Source of the DNA: Saposhnikovia divaricata
Lineage: Eukaryota; Streptophyta; Magnoliopsida; Apiales; Apiaceae
Length of the DNA: 64,000 bases
Assembly: GCA_036435485.1 (NCBI GenBank)
Contig: CM071595.1
Coordinates: forward strand, 102,974,580 to 103,038,579
Direction: 5' to 3'
Shown here: piece by piece, positions 20,488-32,780 of the stretch
How the letters are laid out: every line of letters begins with the position of its first letter
Position numbering within the stretch: position 1 is the stretch's first letter
Notes under the pieces: model-generated
Database searches by the model: none
What the model was told of the DNA's origin: nothing
What the model saw: only the letters and a program-made list of their open reading frames with translations
Program-made: the position numbers and the translations under genes

Positions 20488-20510
20488 ATTTAGTCCTCGA
20501 AATTCAGAAA

Positions 20511-22272
20511 TTAACTCGTACCTGTCTCATCAAATAAATGAGGATATTTTGATCTCATCATCTCTTTAGGTTCCCAAGTTGCTTCTTTTACTGCATGATT
20601 TTGCCAAATTACTTTCACAAGAGGTATTACCTTATTTCTCAAAAACCTGCTCACGACGATCTACTATTTCGACAGGAAGCTCTTCATACTGCATATTTTC
20701 TTGGAGTTCTATTGGTTCATATTCTATGATATGGGAAGGATCTGTAACATACTTCTATAGGTATGACACATGGAAAACGTTATGAATACGACTCAAATTT
20801 GGTGGCAATGCTAATTCATAAGCTACCTCTCCAACTCGTCGAAGAATCTCAAATGGTCCAATATAACGGGGACTCAACTTTCCTTTCTTCCCGAATCTCA
20901 TAACACCCTTCCAAGTTGAAATCTTAAGAAATACAAAATCTCCCTCCTTAAATGTCACATCACGACGATCCGTATTTGCATAACTCTTTTGTCTACTTTG
21001 AGTCGCTAAAATTTTCTTCTGTATCACTTTAACTTTCTCCGTAGTTACACGAATCAATTCTGGCCCTAACAATCTTCTTTCACCAACTTCATCCCAACAT
21101 AATGGTGTTCTACATCAACGCCCGTATAAAGCTTCATATGGAGCCATTCCAATTGTCGCTTGATGATTGTTGTTATACGCAAATTCCACTAAGGGTTGAT
21201 GTTCCTCCCAACTTCCTTTAAAGTCTAGTACACAAGCTCGCAACATGTCCTCTAAAATTTGAATTGTACGTTCCGACTGCCCATCTGTTTGAGGGTGAAA
21301 TGACGTGCTAATACTCAACTTAGTGCCCATCTCTTGTTGAAACCTATTCCAAAATCTTGATGTAAATCTCGGATCTCTATCTGACACAATTGAAACAGGC
21401 ACTCCATGCAACCTTACAATTTCTTGGATGTATAACTTCGCCAACTTCTCTAATGATGATGTTTCAGATATAGCCAGGAAATGTGCACTTTTTTTTAGTC
21501 TATCCACGATAACCCATATAACATCGTTTCCTCTTTGTGTTCTTGGAAATCCTAGTACAAAATCCATTGTGATATGTTTCCATTTCCATTCGGGGGCAGG
21601 TAGTGGTTGTAACAATCCTCCAGGCCTCTGGTGTTCTGCTTTCACTTGTTGACAAACTAAACATCTTCCCACCCATTCTGTAATCTCTCTTTTCATCTTG
21701 GGCCACCAGTAATGTTTCCTCAAATCTTTATACATCTTCGAAGATCCAGGATGTACCGAAAAAGGTGACGAATGAGCGTCAGACAAAATTTGTTTCTTAA
21801 TCTCTATGTCAGATGGTACGAATATCCTATCGCGAAACCTCACGACATCATCATTTCCTTTCCTAAATTCTTTCTTTCCTAGTTCTGAATTAAAAATATT
21901 CCCAATTCCCTTTAAGCATTCATCTTGTCTCTGACTTACTGCTATTCTCTCTAACAACATTGGTCTGACCTCGATTTGATTCAACAAGCACTCATTCCTT
22001 CCATGTTTAACAAATTCAATCCCAAGTTTTTCTAATTCCTTAAGATTGGTCGATTCAACTATAACACTCGAACAAGTCCCAACCTCCTTCCTACTTAGTG
22101 TATCAGCCACAATATTTGCCTTACCAGGATGATATAAAATCTTACAATCATAATCTTTCAATAACTCTAACCACCTTCTCTGTCTCATATTTAAATCCTT
22201 CTGTGAGAAAATGTACTTTAAGCTTTGATGGTCAGTATAAATCTTACACTTTTCTCCTTACAAATAATGTCT
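20511..22272 (-). pseudogene. pol: Chromovirus RNase H end, integrase and chromodomain (broken by stops)
   Basis: Three open pieces continue one reading frame. Near 22190-22272 the RNase H end carries two stops. 21115-22188 encodes the RNase H tail (DTLSRK) and the integrase, with the zinc segment HPGSSKMYKDLRKHYWWP ... CLVCQQVK and core residues D (TMDFVLGFP), D (VSDRDPRF) and E (QTDGQSERTIQ). It ends in TGA at 21115-21117. 20758-21072 continues with the GKLSPRYIGPFEIL motif and HVSYL, ending in TAG (20755-20757). The frame then stays open to 20511 and reads a chromodomain-like tail (LPVEIVDRRE ... VIWQNHAVKEATWEP). Chromodomains steer integration toward particular chromatin. Confidence 0.85.
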
Positions 22273-24648
22273 CTAAATCTTAAGAGCAAAAACTACTGTC
22301 GCTAATTCCAAATCGTGGGTGGGGTAGTTCTTCTCATGATTCCTCAACTGTTGAGATGCATACGCAATTACCTTCCCTCGTTGCATTAGAACACACCCTA
22401 AACCCTTCTTTGATGCATCACTATAAATCATAAAATCTTCGGTTCCATCTGGTAATCCAAGTATCGGAGCAGACGTTAATCTCTTCTTCAATTCAATAAA
22501 GCTTTGTTCACACTCGTCCGTCCAAACAAACTTAACGTCTTTCCTTGTAAGGTTCGTCAATGGCCCCGTTATCTTAGAGAAATCCTGAACAAACTTCCTA
22601 TAATATCCAGCCAAACCTAAGAAACTTCGAATTTCTGTCACAGTCTTTGGTCTTTCCCAATTAATAATCACTTCAATCTTTGCAGGATCAACCGAAATTC
22701 CTTCCTCCGATACTACATGCCCAAGAAAACTTACTCTCCTTAACCAAAATTCACATTTCAAAAACTTGGCATACAATTTTTCTTCTCTCAGGGTTTGTAA
22801 TACTATCCTCAGATGTTCCTCATGTTCCTTTTCGCTCCTCGAGTATATAAGAATATCATCAATGAATACGATTACAAATTTATCCAAATGATTCCTAAAA
22901 ACTCTATTCATCAAATCCATAAATACTGCTGGTGCGTTCGTTACTCCAAATGGCATCACTACAAACTCATAATGACCATATCGAGTCCTAAATGTCGTCA
23001 ATGGAATACTCTCTTTCTTTACTTTTAACTGATGATAGCCTGAGCGCAAATCAATCTTTGAAAAGTAGGTAGCTCCTTGCAATTGATCAAAAAGATCATC
23101 TATTCGTGGTAATGGATATTTATTCTTCACCGTCAACTTGTTTAGCTCTCTATAATCAATGCATAATCTTAGGGAACCATCTTTCTTTTTCACAAACAAC
23201 ACTGGTGCTCCCCAAGAAGAAACACTCGGCCTAATAAACTTCTTGTCCAACAATTCTTGTAACTGGATCTTAAGTTCGGCTAATTCTGTTGGTGCCATCC
23301 TATAAGGTGCTCTTGATACTGGTTGGGCTTCTGGAATCAACTCAATACCAAACTCAACTTCTCTTTCGGGTGGTAACCCTGGTAGCTCATCAGGAAAGAC
23401 ATTCAAAAACTCTCTAACTATAGGAATATCCTCGATTCTCGCTTTAACTTCTTCGACCCCAATCACGTACGCAAGAAAACCCTCACATCCTTTTCTTAAC
23501 ATCTTACAAGCCTTCAAAACCGATATCATAACATTTGGCCTTTCGGACCTATCCTCTTTAAGATACACTTTCTTCTTGTTTAGTCCAATTAAGTTTGTTC
23601 GCTTCTTACTACAATCTAAATTAGCTTTATATTTTGTCAACCAATCCATTCCCAAAATCATCCCAAAGTCTCGTAATTCTAAAGGTTGTAAATCCACCAA
23701 AAAGGTTTCCCCACTAATCACTAAGGGACAATCTCTGTAAATTTTATCTATGAACAAATTTCTACCATTTGGGAGCTTCACTAACAATCCATTTTCCAAA
23801 CTTTGCACAGGCATGGTTAACTTATTCACATATTTTAAATCCATAAATGAATGGGTTGATCCTGAATCAAACAAAGCATGAACATCTTGAGCACAAAGTT
23901 GAAGCGTACCTGACACCACATCATGAAAATTTTCAACATTCTGGGTTGTCATTGCGTAAGTTCTAGCTACTACCCTGGGTGCCGGTTGTTGGAGAGTTCC
24001 TATGGTAGCAGTCTTGTTCCCTTTGGTTTTGACTTCAGTTTTCGCTTTCTTTTGAGGGCAATCCTTCGCTAAATGACCCTGTCTTCCGCAATTAAAACAC
24101 GAAGTTACTTTAGGCTTTGGGCATTGAGTAGCTATATGCCCCTTCTCTCCACAATTATAACACAGTCCATCAGCTCGATAACAAACGTCACCACCATGCT
24201 TCTTTCCACATTTCTTACACTCAGGTGTTGCCATCCTCCTCTCATTTTCTCGAAAATCCTCTTTCTTTCTCACCTGAAATCTCTTATTATCTTTCTTGTA
24301 TCCTGATTTAGTACTCGAATCTGTCTCTCTTCCCCTCTTCTTATTGTTAAAGAATCGAGTGCGAGCTTCATACTCCCTCTCCGTAATCCTAGCTTTTTTG
24401 ACCAACTTGTCAAATTGCTCCAACTCCAACAAAGATACTCTTTCCTTAATTTGAGGCTTCAGTCCCTCTTGAAATCTCTGACATTTCCTAGCTTCAGTAT
24501 TCACCTGATGAGGAGCAAACCTAGAAAGTTCCAAGAATTTTGAAAGATACTCTGATACAGACATCCCTTCCTGCTTTAGTCCTAGAAACTTCATCTCCAT
24601 CTTATTCTTCATACACGTAGGAAAATATTTATCAAAGAAACCTCCTTA
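22273..24648 (-). pseudogene. gag-pol: Chromovirus gag C-terminus, protease and reverse transcriptase
   Basis: About 780 codons are open. Visible in order: end of the gag domain; two zinc knuckles CYNCGEKGHIATQC and CFNCGRQGHLAKDC; protease with ALFDSGSTHSF; reverse transcriptase with RLCIDYRELNKLTVKNKYPL and the catalytic FIDDILIYS; start of RNase H with IYSDASKKGLGCVLMQ. A one-base deletion relative to the upstream gag frame lies at about 24645, and the frame ends at a stop in RNase H at 22270. The catalytic residues are otherwise preserved. Confidence 0.88.
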
Positions 24649-25082
24649 AACCTTGCCCATGTCATTTTAGAATAATCCTCGGTTTGTTTAACCGTATCCC
24701 ACAAAAATTCAGTTTCCCCCCTTAATGAGTGTGTTGCAAATTTTACCTTTTGTTCATCCAAGCATTCAGAAATCTCTATCACCTTCTCCATTTTTTTAAT
24801 CCATGTATTCGCAACATGTGGATCTAAATCTCCTTTAAATATAGGGGGATCTGCATCCTTAAAAGTCTTATATGTACATCTACGCTTATTCTCAACTTCT
24901 CGTTCTAGATTTTCTACATGCTCCAGACCATCTACACGTTCAGCATTCATCTCAGGAGCATTCACAAGTGTTCGCACTTTAACTAAACTCTTCAACATGT
25001 TTTTCATTTCTGCTAAAACCAATAACATCTCACGACTAATCTACACACCCGATCCATTTCCACTAGAATTCTCGTCAGCCAT
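24609..25082 (-). pseudogene. gag: Chromovirus gag N-terminus
   Basis: The natural start is the ATG at 25080-25082 (MADENSSGNGSG), followed by an in-frame TAG at 25041-25043. The frame then stays open through the gag domain (FKGDLDPHVANTWIKKMEKV, SLRGETEFLWDTV) and runs into a stop at 24609-24611 after the frameshift. The Retrotrans_gag-type domain forms the particle shell. With a stop and a frameshift it cannot give full-length gag. Confidence 0.8.
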
Positions 25083-25299
25083 CTTTACCTACAATTCAAC
25101 ACATACTATTAATCCCACATCATTCTAAATTTATATCATGAAGATATGTCACAACAACAATTATCAAACACTTCACACGTAATACATCCTATTTTTTTCA
25201 CGTTCAACAAGTATGACTACGCATCTCCTAAACATTCACGGACCCCTAGGTTCCTATCTCGGGATCCTATTTCCACATTGTCGATCATTCCTAACCTTA

Positions 25300-25313
25300 C
25301 CTCTGATACCACC
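25300..25313 (-). other. Chromovirus primer-binding site
   Basis: The minus strand reads 'ggtggtatcagagg' immediately after the LTR end gggcgtcaca. This matches the initiator-tRNA-Met type primer site and fixes the inner edge of the 5' LTR at 25314. Confidence 0.8.
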
Positions 25314-25489
25314 TGTGACGCCCCCGGTGCCGGGATAACCTCATAACCCGATCCGGGGACGCCAAACAAACCAAACGTCAATATATAAGCTTGCACAAAC
25401 TTTGATTTAATTAATAACCAAAAGTAGTTACAACACGGTCAAGTCTTACGATAAAAATTTACAACATGTTATACGCTTCTAAATAACTT
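25314..25489 (-). repeat. Chromovirus 5' LTR, inner part, cut by the Tat element
   Basis: 176 bp from tgtgacgcccccgg to the insertion point, where aactt (25485-25489) is duplicated at 34440-34444. The LTR resumes at 34445. Confidence 0.88.
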
Positions 25490-25987
25490 TGATATGGGCT
25501 GAAAGTAAGCCCTAAAGACACATTTAATGTGGAATTAATTAGACGCAACATGGTCCAAATGTGGGGCCCACCAACAAGGTCCAAATCCTATTTTTAATAT
25601 TAATTTCGTAATTAATATTAAGAGTAATAAATAGCTCAGCAAATAAGAGTCAAATAAGGACACTACTCCTGCTAGACTTAGCCTCCAAGGCATCCAATTC
25701 AACATGGAAACTGATTCCTACAAAGAAGGAGTCTAGAACCTTCCTCAAGGAGGTGACTTGCCTGCCAAGTCTCCGAATCCTACCATAATTCTAAGGCTTC
25801 TCAGCCTATATAAAGGGCATGACCCCTCATTCTCAGAACTACGTTTTTTCGCTTGATTTTCAACCTTGAGATACGTAGGCACTCTATGAGGACCGATTAG
25901 TCTCGAACGCAGAAACAGCCATTAAAGCACGAAGCTCACGATCCCTAGCATTAAATACATACAAACCCTCATTTTTATTCCATAATA
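25490..25987 (+). repeat. 5' LTR of the + strand Tat element
   Basis: 498 bp from tgatatggg to ccataata. The right copy ends ccacaaca, so the terminal CA has become TA here. A TATA-like 'ctatataaagg' lies at about 25807-25817. It is followed by 'tttgacgccgtctgtgggaa', the typical primer site of Tat-type elements. Confidence 0.88.
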
Positions 25988-26007
25988 TTTGACGCCGTCT
26001 GTGGGAA
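25988..26007 (+). other. Tat element primer-binding site
   Basis: 'tttgacgccgtctgtgggaa' directly follows the LTR. The gcgccgtctgtgggaa type is common in Tat/Retand elements; here one base differs (gacgcc). Confidence 0.75.
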
Positions 26008-26200
26008 GACAACATCAACCACACGAAGAACAACACCAGTATCTACTGAGGCCCTACCCCTCAGCTCTGATTCGCCCGCTGCTACTGATCCACCTATTAA
26101 TACAGAACAAGGGTAAATACCCCCATTAACAGGGGCGATCACTGAAACTCAGATCTCTCAATCAGTAGGGACGAATCCCCAAACTAAGAGGACTCTACCA

Positions 26201-27714
26201 ATGGTCGTTCAACAAGGGCAGGAGACTAACCAATTGCAGATGGTAGTCTCCCCTCTAAACAGTCAACCACCACTCCCAGTAGCACGGATCTCCAATACCA
26301 TGCTCCCCGTCAACACCAATCCAGCTTATGGGTTGCCTAACTATCCCCCAAATCAAAGGGACCCTGGACCAAGCGGTCATACCTTGCAGATCCATGAGAC
26401 GTATCAACCTCCTTATATCAGAGGCTTGGCTCCACCTGAGCCAGAATATGATGATTACTCTGGCCCCTATACTGACGACTCGTCATCTGAGGACGATGAT
26501 CGTGATGTAGCCCCGAGGAGGCGACGTGCAAGTAGAGAACCTCAAAGAAGGACACAAACTATCCATGATGGACCCCCTTTGACAACTGCTGAAAGAATCA
26601 AGGCTCACGAGGCCGAGATCTTAAAGCTAAAGGATGACATGGCAAGAGAGCAAGCGAGATTGAACCAGAATCAACTTCCTCCGACTTCAAGAGGGATTCC
26701 CCTTATTGATTTAGAGAGGCCTTCAAGAAGGCAGAGAAGAGCTGGTGCCCCAACTGGGAGAACAACAAGGGTCGAAATTCCTAAGGGAAACCCCAAAGAT
26801 CTGATGCCTCTTGGAGATCCTGATGATCCTAAACCTCCATTCACCGAGGAGGTGATGAGTGCTCGTATTTCTAAAAAGTTCAAGATGCCGACAATTAAGG
26901 CATATGATGGAACGGGTGATCCCGCAAACCATGTCAGGACGTTCTTAAACACACTGCTACTGCAGCCTGCAAGTGATGCTCTAAAGTGTAGGGCAATCCC
27001 TCAAACCCTGTCGGGCATGGCTCAAAGATGGTACAGCCGATTACCTACAAATTCGATTGGCTCTTTTAAAGAGTTGAGCGCTGCTTTTGTTAGTCAATTC
27101 ATTAGCGGAAGAGTTCATGAGAAAAGTTCTGCATCTCTAATGTATGTGGTGCAAGGGAAGAATGAAAATTTAAGGGATTACCTCAAGAGGTTCACTAAGG
27201 AGACATTGAATATCACTGATTTGGAGAATAAGGTAGCCATGGTAGCCCTGGAACACGGAACCACTGACCTATTCTTTAAAAGGTCATTGGCAAAGCATCC
27301 TCCTGAAAACATGGCCGAGCTCCAACGAAGGGCCGACAAGTATATCAAGGCTGAGGATAGCATGAAGAAAGAAGCCGGGGGAGGCAATGGCAAGGGTGCC
27401 AATGACTCAAAGAAGAGAAAACAAGAGCAAGATTACGACGCTAGGGACAAGTATCCCCGGGCTAGCAAGGACTCCGAATCACCACCGAAGAAGAGTTTGG
27501 GACCGAGATTTTCTGACTATGCAAGACTGAATGCTCCTAGGAGTCAGATCTTGTTAGATATTGAGAAGGATAAGACTTTTGATGGCCGAAGCCATTTAAG
27601 GGTGACCCCGCAAAGAGAAACAAGGAGCAATACTGTAGGTTCCACCGAGATGTGGGACATGATACTGATGATTGTAGGCAACTAAAGGATGAGATTGAAT
27701 TCTTGATCCAGAAA
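26201..27714 (+). pseudogene. gag: Tat element gag
   Basis: 494 codons are open from ATG at 26201. The N-terminal half is Pro-rich and then acidic/basic. The Retrotrans_gag-type domain spans about residues 225-360 (MPTIKAYDGTGDPANHVRTF, GMAQRWYSRLP, LRDYLKRFTKE). Near the end the frame is lost at about 27617. In the neighbouring frame the expected zinc-binding motif of this lineage (YCRFHRDVGHDTDDC) is present, followed by a stop at about 27714-27716. Gag forms the particle; this copy is broken at the zinc-binding region. Confidence 0.82.
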
Positions 27715-27719
27715 TGAAA

Positions 27720-28204
27720 GTTAAGCAGGTACACGAAGGGTGAAGATCGTGGAACCCAGAGAAGGGATTATGACAGGAGAGACAATGACAGAAGGGATAA
27801 CGATCGTGATCGTAACCCACAGCCTCGAGGGCCAGTTATCAACATGATTTGGGGAGGCCCGATAGCGGCTGGCACAACTCGAAACTCTGGAAAGGCATAT
27901 GCCAGAGAAGTGATGCACATCGTGGGGGAGCCTCCGAAACGTGCTAAGACTGAAATAGCGATTGGTTTTGATGACTCAGACCTCGAAGGGGTGAAGTTCC
28001 CCCATGACGACCCGTTGGTTATAACTCTTGTAATTGGAAACTCGGAAGTAAAGTGAGTCTTGATAGACAATGGAGTTCAGTTGATATTTTGTTTCATGAG
28101 ACATTCGTAAAGATGGGGTACACTGACTCTTAGTTAACCCCGACCAACATGCCGATCTATGGCTTTAATGGAGTTGAGTCCAAGATTGAAGTCCTGATAG
28201 ACCA
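27720..28204 (+). pseudogene. Tat element protease remnant, ending at the RT deletion
   Basis: Short frames read INMIWGGPIAAGTTR, then DPLVITLVIGNSEVK, a stop, and VLIDNG. This is the region where Tat-type elements carry their aspartic protease (a DNG-type motif in place of DTG is usual for the group). Frameshifts and stops follow (tag at 28132, tag at 28206). At about 28200 the sequence jumps to the end of the RT/RNase H connection. Confidence 0.65.
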
Positions 28205-28757
28205 ATAGTTGAGAAACATATTGCATAGCCCGAAGGCCAGTGGAAGGTTGATTAAATGGGCGATCGACTTTGGAGAATTTGACATCACGTATAAGCCTCG
28301 AACAACCATCAAGGCTCAGGCATTGGATGACTTCGTGGTTGAATGTACCATTGGCAACCAAGAAGTCGGGGGGCAGGAGATAGTAACCACCCCTGGGAGA
28401 GAAGGCAAGGATGAAGAACTCGTACCTGATCTGAAGGAGTATTGGGTGCTCTATTTTGATGGAGCATCAAAAACAAAATTTAGTGGTGCAGGTTTGGTTT
28501 TGCAAAGCCCCGATGGGTTCACAGTTGAGTATGCTTTGATGTTGGACTTTCCAACAACAAACAACGAAGCTGAGTATGAAGCTTTGATAGCTGGATTGGG
28601 CTTGGCCAGGATCATGAGGGTCAAGAACCTCAAAGTTTCTGGAGATTCAAGACTGGTAGTATCGCAAGTGAATGGTGAGTTTGAAGCCAAGGATGAAACT
28701 ATGGCTAAATACTTGAGAATTGTGAAAGGTGTTATGACTCAATTTGATGAGTGTTAG
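28205..28757 (+). pseudogene. Tat element RNase H region
   Basis: An open frame starting LRNILHSPKASGRLIKWAID, the connection segment normally found after reverse transcriptase. It is followed by the second RNase H typical of the Tat lineage (YFDGASKTKFSGAGLVLQSP, NNEAEYEALIAGL, SGDSRLVVSQV), which acts on the RNA of the hybrid. It ends at TAG 28755-28757. The reverse transcriptase palm (YxDD box) that should precede it is absent. Confidence 0.85.
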
Positions 28758-30150
28758 GTGAAGCACATTCCGAGGGAGGAGAACGTTAAGGCGCGATGCC
28801 CAATCGAAGTTCGCCTCTTCTGAGATAGAGAATTATGCAGGGAGTGTTTACATTCAGGTTTTGAAGGCCCCGTCCATTAACTCGAAATTGGTGGTACCAA
28901 TTGAAGTAGGAAGCTGTTGGATAGATCCAAGCAAAGCTCACTTAGAAACCGGATGGCTCCCTAACAATGCCTTGGAGGCACGGAAGCTGTCAGTAAGAGC
29001 ATTGAGATATGCCTTGATCGAAGTCATCCTTTATAAGAGGTCATTTGTCATCCCATACTTGAAGTGTTTGAGACCCCAAGAGGCAAAGGAAGCATTGGAG
29101 GAAGTTCATGGAGGGATCTGTGGGCAACACTTGGAGGGCAGAGCCCTAGCCCACAAGATTACCCGACTAGGATTCTATTGGCCAGAGATGTTGGCCGATG
29201 CATAGGATTATGTCAAGAAGTGTGACAGATGTCAGAAGCACGCTCCGATTGTAAGGTAGCCGCCTTAGATGTTAACGTCAGTTAACTCTCCTATTCCATT
29301 TGCAATGTGGGGAATGGATATACTTGGTCCCTTTCCTGTAGCTTCAGCACAACGGAAATTATTGATAGTGGCCATCGACTACTTCACCAAGTGGATTGAG
29401 GCTAAACCTCTAGCCAAGATAACCACCAAACAAGTTGCCCAGTTCTTTTGGGAGAACACAATTTGCAGATATGGAATCCCGCGAATCCTTGTGACGGACA
29501 ATGGGACACAATTCAATAACGAAGAATTCAAGAAGTATTGCGAGGAAAATGCCATCGAGCTTCATTTTACTTCAGTAGCACACCCGCAGGCTAATGGACA
29601 AGCAGAGGTCGCCAATTGGATTATCCTTGATGGACTGAAGAAGAGGGTCGAACACTCAAGGAACACTTGGGTGGATGAGTTGCTACCTATACTTTGGGCA
29701 TATCGCACCACCTGTAAAGTGACAACTGGAGCAACCCCGTTTTTGCTGGCTTACGGAGCCAAGGCAGTGGTGCCCTGGGAGATTATGCATGCGTTGCCTC
29801 GAGTTAAGGCATATGAACCAGAAACTAATGAAGAAGGCATGAGGCTCGCCCTCAACCTAATTGATGAGGTTAGGGATGAAGCAAATGCCAGGAATGCAAA
29901 GCATCAGAAGAGAGCATCTTTCCACTACAACCTAAGGGTTAAGGAGAGGTTCTTTTGACAAGGTGACTTGGTTCTAAGGAAGATAGAGGCTTCTGGAGTT
30001 GGCCAGAAGGGAAAGCTAGCCCCTAACTGGGAGGGGCCATATCGAGTCAAGAAGACACTAGGTCGAGGATCCTACAAGTTGGAGACGTTGGATGGGAACT
30101 AAGTGCCACGTACTTGGCATGCTTTGAACCTGAAGGTTTATTATGTTTGA
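28758..30150 (+). pseudogene. Tat element integrase
   Basis: Pieces of one protein: 28861-29205 holds the linker and zinc-binding segment (EEVHGGICGQHLEGRALAHK, and KCDRCQKHAP after a stop near 29203). 29269-29958 holds the core with D (WGMDILGPFP), D (VTDNGTQF) and E (QANGQAEVANW). The C-terminal part (GKLAPNWEGPYRV ... LKVYYV) runs to a stop at 30148-30150, interrupted by TGA at 29956-29958 and a TAA near 30101. The catalytic triad is visible, but at least five stops make it non-functional. Confidence 0.88.
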
Positions 30151-30566
30151 GCTATCCTTGTAAGGATTTAACTTTTTATATATTTATTAAGAGAAGTAGA
30201 AATAAGGTTCGATGAAACCATTCCAGGGTCTAGTACCCCGAGTAGGACAGCAGTAACTATGTAAGGGTTGAACCCATTTCGAATTATTAATGCAAGTTTG
30301 TTTTCCATTCTATGATTCTATGATTTTAGTTATGTACCGAGCACCTGTTGAGTGTAAGTCTAGAAAGACCAAGTACCAAAAATAAGTGAACATACGAATA
30401 AGGAAAACAAGTGCATAAATAAAATGCCCCGAAGGGCCACGGTTTAAGTTAGGTTACATCACTTAAGCAAATGAAGGTTAAGTCCCGAAGGACCTTGGTT
30501 GAAAGCTGAAAAGATAAAGCCACAAGCGACTAACAGGGCCATGCAAGGCCACGGAGCAATCCCAAT
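30151..30566. other. Spacer between Tat integrase and antisense gene
   Basis: About 400 bp without a credible ORF. It includes 'gccccgaagggccacgg' (30425-30441), a small inverted repeat. It separates the two convergent coding units of the element, so 3' ends of sense and antisense transcripts would fall here. Confidence 0.45.
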
Positions 30567-32628
30567 CTACTCCTTCGAGGATTCCTCCTCACCATTCTCC
30601 TCACCATTCTCATCGTCCGAATCTTCTTCCTCTGAACTTTTTTCATCGGAGCCACTGCCTGATTCAGCCGACACCATTGGTTGTGCCGTAGTCTCCACAA
30701 CCTCAGTCTCTTCCTCCTTGGAAGATGAGCTAGAGGAGGGGCTACCTTCATTCCGGATCATCCGCTTTCCAGGGATCGGATGACGAACCATTCCATCTCT
30801 TCTCGCATGCATGGGCTTCTTCCCACGAGAGCCCGAGGGGCTTGAATCATGGTTGGCAGCTGGAATGGCCTTCTTGAAACCGGAACCTGATGGCTAAGAA
30901 ACAGTTGGGACCCCGAAGCCGGAAGTAGCCCAGTTAGGGCAGGAAGTCGCTCGGGTCGATCATAGATGGATACTTGCTACTCACAGCCTTAATAGCTTTG
31001 TCCTAGCCAATGGACATGTTTACAGGGTGCACCTCATCATCATGGTTGTCCATGAAGTCTAGAAACGTTTCCGACTGTTGATAAGCTTCAACTACCTGGT
31101 TGAACTCGATTGCTTTCTTTTTGTGCAAAGAGTTGTACTGCTTCCGATAAGATCGAGCAGCTACCTCAGCCCGGACGGCCCTAGATTCCAAGTCTAGTTT
31201 CTCCTCTTGCCACTTCATTTTCTCTCGTCCTAAGGCTATGTTGTCATCCCTGAAGGCTCGACCCTGACGGGTAGCAGATTGAAGGTAGGCATTGGCCTGA
31301 AACAAAATAATTGGTAAGGCATTTAAAGTATCAGCACGAATAAAGACATCAAACTTTGAGTATATGAATGTCATACCTGATATAGAGCTTGCGCCCCAAG
31401 GCACTCGGACTCGTCCATCTTATCCTCGGCACACACCGTTGCTAAGTCAGTAGGGGTGATGGAGCACTGGGACCAATCAAGAGCCAAAGTATGGCATCCC
31501 AAGATGGAGTCTTGCTCGTAGATACCCCATTTAGGGGTAAAGGGTGTTCTCATGTCACCATCGATATTCCTGGACCTCTTCTGAGAGAATCCGGCTAGGA
31601 ACTGAGGAATTTTCATATCAACTGGGTTTCCCAAGGCCTCGACCTTCTTAAGCATCCTCTTCATAGGGTTCGGCTGGTTTGCAGGATGGCTGTCAATTTC
31701 ATCAGCAGTTGAAACAAAGAAACGAAAAACATCAGAATAAGAACAAACGAAGTTCGTAATGGACAACAAGAATAAATTACCCTCAAGTGAAAGAGAACTG
31801 AGTCCAGCTTCGATAAGCTTTTTCTCGATCAAGAATACTTTGTAATGAGTACGGCCGTTGTCCGCCAATAGTCTATCACAGTTTATGAGCTCTTCCACAC
31901 TAAGATCACACATGAAGTGTGAACTATCTTGCACATCTCCAAATTTTGTAATAAAGAATTGGCTCCAATCGCCCCCTTTCCACTTGAGAACCACAAACTC
32001 TCATGGCCATAAATGATGAGAATTCGGGATGGAAAGAGTGTTTACCATCTGAGGAAGTCGGTTGAATACAAACCCATCCTTTCTTAGTGTCAGAAGAATT
32101 CTTCACTGTGAATATACTTCGAAACATGGTAGTAGTGGGGGAAAAACCCAAGTCTCGACACCTTACGATAAAGAGTATGACGAATATCCAAGCATTTGGA
32201 TACAATTGGCAAGGATGAACCTGAAGTTCTGCTAGTAGCCTGATGATGAACGGGTCAACGAGAAACCTCAAACCCACCTCAAGAGCACCTTTGGTGATGA
32301 ACAACCTCTCCGGGTGCCAGTTGCATGTTCTGTCGGCTAAACCCGGGGAACAAACCTTAATCACATCTGGGAAGCTGTAGGTGTTGGCAATTTCCTCAAC
32401 CTGATCCTTGCTCAACTTACATGGACTATGATATGAATCTAGTTCTGAACTATTGGGGTATGCATCCCTCATAGTACTTAACAAATCTAAAAGAGAATCA
32501 AAACGACGATCAGTGAATGAAGGAGGTCTCAGTCTATTCTTACCTCTGAGAGATCTTGCCTTGCTTCTCTTGGCCATCGCCTCGGCCATGAAGACTGGAG
32601 GACCGGGTGCACGGATGTTGTCCGACAT
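30567..32628 (-). pseudogene. Antisense gene (aORF) of the + strand Tat element
   Basis: The gene lies on the minus strand, opposite to gag-pol. It starts at ATG 32626-32628 (MSDNIRAPGPP). The first block (31995-32628) encodes a domain like the putative gypsy-type transposon (Transposase_28) family, with LQVHPCQLYPNAW and KKGWVCIQ. A frameshift near 32000 leads to the next block (KGGDWSQFFITKFGDV). A putative intron begins at gtaattt near 31782. Another intron spans 31297-31376 (gtatga ... tttcag), after which a charged helical, coiled-coil-like region follows (QANAYLQSATRQGRAFRDD). A stop at 31003-31005 interrupts a tail that still aligns to the other element's copy (KYPSMIDPSDF). The far end is acidic and Ser-rich (30567-30812). 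Antisense ORFs are known in Tat/Ogre elements; their function is unknown. Confidence 0.7.
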
Positions 32629-32780
32629 GCTTGAAACTTGAACTTCAACCTTGAACCTTGATAGCTTGAGAGCTTGAAAGCTTCAAAACAAGAAGTGAGA
32701 AGAAACGAAGTGAATGAAAATGAAGGCTTCTCCCACTCTTTTACAGAAGATGGGTGACTTCCTATACCAGGTTGAAACAC

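Noticed and set aside
27517..28070. Several minus-strand ORFs of 65-100 codons opposite the Tat gag/protease region
   Set aside because: They overlap one another in different frames and mirror the charged + strand coding sequence.
30499..30783. + strand Ser/Pro-rich ORF
   Set aside because: It is the shadow of the acidic, Ser-rich end of the minus-strand antisense gene.
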